A stretch of DNA of 7,667 nucleotides from Rickettsiaceae bacterium (lineage in GTDB: Bacteria > Pseudomonadota > Alphaproteobacteria > Rickettsiales > Rickettsiaceae), in the NCBI GenBank assembly GCA_021741285.1, contig JAIOYD010000065.1:1-7667 (forward strand). Direction: 5' to 3'. Below the pieces are notes generated by a model, which saw only the letters and a list, made by a program, of their open reading frames with translations, was not told where the DNA came from and made no database searches. Shown here one piece after another: positions 5,155-7,667 of this stretch (position 1 is the stretch's first letter; each line of letters begins with the position of its first letter). Both the position numbers and the translations under genes were made by a program.

Positions 5155-6690
5155 ATGTCTGTCGCAGAAAATTTCTACATAACTACCCCAATTTATTATG
5201 TTAATGATGTGCCGCATATAGGTCATGCTTACACAAGCATAGCCTGCGATGTTATCAGCAGATTTATGCGTCTATCTGGCAAAGACGTAAAGTACTTAAC
5301 TGGTACAGACGAGCATGGTCAAAAAGTTGAGAAATCAGCTGAAAAACATGGGATATTACCCCAGGAATTTACTGATAAAACATCAATGATATTTCGTCAA
5401 ATGATGCAAACATTAAATATATCTAATGACGATTTCATACGAACTACGGAAGAAAGACACAAAGAAGCCGTAAGACATTTTTGGTCAAAGTTAGTAGAAA
5501 ACGGTGATATTTACCTTGGGAAATATTCCGGCTGGTATTCAATTAGAGACGAAGCGTTTTATTCCGAAAAAGAATTAACTGAGGAAGGGTTAGCACCGAC
5601 TGGAGCGCCAGTAGAATGGATCGAAGAACCAAGCTATTTCTTTAACTTATCAAAGTGGCAAGATAAATTACTTGAATATTACGAAAGCCATCCAGAATTC
5701 ATCATTCCTGAATCGAGACGAAATGAAGTAATTAGCTTCGTTAAAAGCGGTCTGATGGATCTGTCTGTCTCTCGTACCAGTTTTAATTGGGGCATTAAAG
5801 TTCCCGGTAACGAAGAGCATGTAATTTATGTTTGGCTCGATGCATTGACAAACTATCTATCGGCTCTAGGCTATCCAGATAAAAAGAACCCATCCAAAAA
5901 ATATTGGCCAGCTTCTGCCCACGTTGTTGGTAAAGATATACTAAGATTCCATGCCGTATATTGGCCGGCATTCTTAATGGCAGCTGGTCTTGAGTTACCT
6001 AAATCTGTTGTGGCTCACGGTTGGTGGACTAATGAAGGACAGAAAATATCTAAATCCTTAGGCAACGTAATAGACCCGTTTGACTTAGTCAAAGAATTTG
6101 GCCTTGACCAGGTACGATATTTTTTAATGAAGGAAGTAACTTTTGGCAATGATGGTAATTTTTCAAAAGAAAATTTGATTACACGAAATAACAGCGAGCT
6201 TGCTAACAAGATAGGCAATCTTTTACAGCGCACAAGCTCATTCGTATTCAAACATTGTAACGCAAGTATCCCCCCTGTATTACCATCATATATCGATGAA
6301 GCGTATAACACTCCTTTGCTACTTGATATTTTATCAATTCAGCAACAAAATATTACTGCCATGAAGGAGTTTCAAATAAATAAAGTCCTGGATAATATAA
6401 TTCATATCACTGACCAAGCTAATATCTATATAGATAAAGAAGCGCCCTGGAGTCTTAAAAACACGGATACGATTAAGATGAATCAAGTACTCTATAATTT
6501 ACTTGAATCTCTAAGATTTATTGGCATCATGTTGCAGCCATTCGTTCCAGATTCAGCCTCAAAAATCCTTGATCAGCTAAACGTAGCCAAAGATCAAAGA
6601 TCATTTTCTCATTTGAACAAAAAATATGCTTTAAAACAATCATCTGCAATCATGCAGCCTATACCTATATTTCCGAGGTTTGAAAAATGA
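5155..6690 (+). CDS. metG: Methionyl-tRNA synthetase
   Basis: This class I aminoacyl-tRNA synthetase attaches methionine to tRNA-Met in the cytoplasm. The 511 residues match the short alphaproteobacterial/Rickettsia form. Visible motifs are ITTPIYYVNDVPHIGHAYTS with the HIGH signature at 21-24, TGTDEHGQKVEK near 49-60, and the KMSKS loop as KISKS at 297-301 followed by LGNVIDPFD. The connective region GWYSIRDEAFYSEKEL has no zinc-binding cysteines, so this is the zinc-free type. The C-terminal helical anticodon domain includes the EAPWSLKN motif; there is no extra tRNA-binding domain at the end. The next gene, tatD, starts inside its stop codon (ATGA). tatD following metG is the usual alphaproteobacterial order; tmk and holB, often just upstream of metG, are not here. 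Confidence 0.97.
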   Translation: MSVAENFYITTPIYYVNDVPHIGHAYTSIACDVISRFMRLSGKDVKYLTGTDEHGQKVEKSAEKHGILPQEFTDKTSMIFRQMMQTLNISNDDFIRTTEERHKEAVRHFWSKLVENGDIYLGKYSGWYSIRDEAFYSEKELTEEGLAPTGAPVEWIEEPSYFFNLSKWQDKLLEYYESHPEFIIPESRRNEVISFVKSGLMDLSVSRTSFNWGIKVPGNEEHVIYVWLDALTNYLSALGYPDKKNPSKKYWPASAHVVGKDILRFHAVYWPAFLMAAGLELPKSVVAHGWWTNEGQKISKSLGNVIDPFDLVKEFGLDQVRYFLMKEVTFGNDGNFSKENLITRNNSELANKIGNLLQRTSSFVFKHCNASIPPVLPSYIDEAYNTPLLLDILSIQQQNITAMKEFQINKVLDNIIHITDQANIYIDKEAPWSLKNTDTIKMNQVLYNLLESLRFIGIMLQPFVPDSASKILDQLNVAKDQRSFSHLNKKYALKQSSAIMQPIPIFPRFEK

Positions 6691-7490
6691 TTATTGTAGA
6701 TTCTCACTGCCATCTCGATATGCTTAATGACTATGACAGCACAGATAATATTGTAAATCGTGCAAGGGAGTGTGGAGTAAAATACCTACAAACAATATGC
6801 ACAAGACTAGATAATTTCGAAAATATTCTCTCTATCGCAAAGAAATTTGATAATGTATATGCATCCGTTGGTGTTCACCCTAGTGAAGTTGAAACAATAA
6901 CATCTTATGCAGAATTACTTCGTTTGAGCTCCGATGATAAAGTTATAGGACTTGGTGAAACTGGGCTTGATTATTTTTACAATAAAGATGCTCAGCATCA
7001 TCTGCTGCAAAGAAAGTCATTTGAACAACATATCCTAGCCTCACAAGAAAATGGCTTGCCTGTAATTATTCATACGCGTGATGCAGAAGAGGATACAACC
7101 AGTATAATTGCAGAGCACAGGAAGCATAAAGAGTTTCCCGCTTTAATTCATTGCTTCACAGCATCAAAAGAATTTGCTGCTAAAATGTCAGATCTTGGCT
7201 TATATATTTCAGTTTCCGGTATTGTTACTTTTAAAAATGCCGAATCATTAAGGGAGGCTATAAAATATGTACCCCTAGATAGATTACTTGTTGAAACAGA
7301 TTCTCCTTACCTTGCCCCTGTTCCAAAAAGAGGCAAAACCAATGAACCTTCTTATACTAAATATGTAGTTGAATTTTTGGCCGATCTTAAAGGGGTGGGC
7401 TCAGAGGAGCTTGCAAAACAAACCACAGATAATTTTTTCAGGTTGTTTACTAAAGCAATAAAGGAAGTTGAAGATTCTTATGGATATTGA
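6687..7490 (+). CDS. tatD: TatD-family metal-dependent DNase/hydrolase
   Basis: This 267-residue TIM-barrel hydrolase is full length for the TatD/YcfH family, which are metal-dependent nucleases implicated in DNA 3'-end processing and quality control. All metal ligands are visible: H7 and H9 in DSHCHLD, E91 in GLGETGLDY, H129 in IIHTRDA, H155 in IHCFTAS and D205 in ETDSPYLAP. The ATG overlaps the metG stop by 4 nt (ATGA). A good ribosome site GAGGT (6675-6679) sits 7 bases upstream inside metG, so the two genes are co-transcribed and coupled. YcfH-type metG-linked TatD proteins are common in alphaproteobacteria. It ends 45 bases before the insertion-sequence end. Confidence 0.95.
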   Translation: MIIVDSHCHLDMLNDYDSTDNIVNRARECGVKYLQTICTRLDNFENILSIAKKFDNVYASVGVHPSEVETITSYAELLRLSSDDKVIGLGETGLDYFYNKDAQHHLLQRKSFEQHILASQENGLPVIIHTRDAEEDTTSIIAEHRKHKEFPALIHCFTASKEFAAKMSDLGLYISVSGIVTFKNAESLREAIKYVPLDRLLVETDSPYLAPVPKRGKTNEPSYTKYVVEFLADLKGVGSEELAKQTTDNFFRLFTKAIKEVEDSYGY

Positions 7491-7571
7491 TCTATACTAA
7501 GCATCAATTTTGCCTTTTCTACCTGAGAGATATTAGACCTCTTGCATAACCGCAGGGATTGATTAAACTGG

Positions 7572-7586
7572 TTGCTTTTAAAGCAA
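7572..7586. repeat. Perfect palindrome at the transposase ribosome site
   Basis: TTGCTTT and AAAGCAA are exact 7-base arms around a single T. The right arm runs into the AAGGA ribosome site of the transposase. As RNA the loop would need to open by a pair or two; as DNA it could be a transposase or repressor binding site. Confidence 0.5.
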
Positions 7587-7595
7587 GGATATTAG

Positions 7596-7667
7596 ATGAG
7601 GTTTGAACAAATAAAGTGTGAAGCCCAAGAAGAGTTTCGCAGATTGACGGGAATCAAGCGCACAACG
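7596..7667 (+). CDS. IS5-family transposase, N-terminal 24 residues
   Basis: The ATG at 7596 opens a frame that runs off the right edge. The visible part includes EEFRRLTGIKRTT, which resembles the helix-turn-helix start of DDE transposases in the IS5 family (pattern FRRLTG followed by a short turn). AAGGA at 7585-7589 lies 6 bases before the ATG and is a proper ribosome site, which supports this start. Whether the rest of the gene is intact cannot be seen. Confidence 0.65.
   Translation, partial: MRFEQIKCEAQEEFRRLTGIKRTT

Larger units (their letters stand above)
7536..7667 (+). mobile_element. Left end of an IS5-family insertion sequence (cut by window edge)
   Basis: The likely terminal inverted repeat starts GACCTCTTGCATAACC at 7536, a form I recognise from IS5-type elements in intracellular bacteria. 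The three bases before it, TTA (7533-7535), fit the TNA target used by several IS5 subgroups. A transposase start codon follows 60 bases inside. The right end is outside the window, so the boundary and target duplication are inferred. Confidence 0.6.

Noticed and set aside
6015..6311. 98-codon minus-strand ORF inside metG
   Set aside because: It is antisense to the KISKS region of metG with no independent support.

Overview
The window looks like chromosome from an AT-rich alphaproteobacterium, most likely a member of the Rickettsiales (Rickettsiaceae or a relative). The evidence is the low GC content, a methionyl-tRNA synthetase and TatD in the alphaproteobacterial metG-tatD order, MetG sequence that reads as Rickettsia-like, a tRNA-His that encodes G-1, an IS5-type element end and a tandem-repeat protein. 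The assignment comes from recognition only; no search was run.

Layout. (1) 1-1145, + strand: 3' part of a gene for a Lys/Pro-rich protein with nearly identical 31-residue (93-bp) tandem repeats, then two weaker 25-residue repeats and a charged C-terminus; function unknown. (2) 1146-1402: intergenic, with one possible 38-codon ORF and a hairpin. (3) 1403-1712, - strand: tRNA-Arg(CCG) and tRNA-His(GTG), both with encoded CCA. (4) 1780-3612, - strand: a tight three-gene operon encoding an exported cupredoxin, an FTR1-family iron permease and YciB/IspZ, with a good sigma70-like promoter upstream and a hairpin downstream. (5) 3613-3975: divergent intergenic region with a very AT-rich inverted-repeat cluster. 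(6) 3976-5095, + strand: a soluble histidine kinase without a sensor domain and a stand-alone receiver protein. (7) 5155-7490, + strand: metG and tatD, overlapping by 4 nt. (8) 7536-7667: left end of an IS5-family insertion sequence with the first 24 codons of its transposase.

How the genes may work together. The cupredoxin and FTR1 permease resemble the FtrB and FtrC parts of FtrABCD-type ferrous/ferric iron uptake systems (or the EfeU and EfeO-cupredoxin parts of Efe systems). The partner proteins of those systems are not in the window. The permease gene is translationally coupled to the cell-envelope gene yciB, which is not an arrangement I know from the family. The kinase and receiver are transcribed divergently from the iron operon and form a likely two-protein phosphotransfer pair. 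A regulatory link between the two is only suggested by position. Both divergent promoters carry a short dyad at the -10 box.
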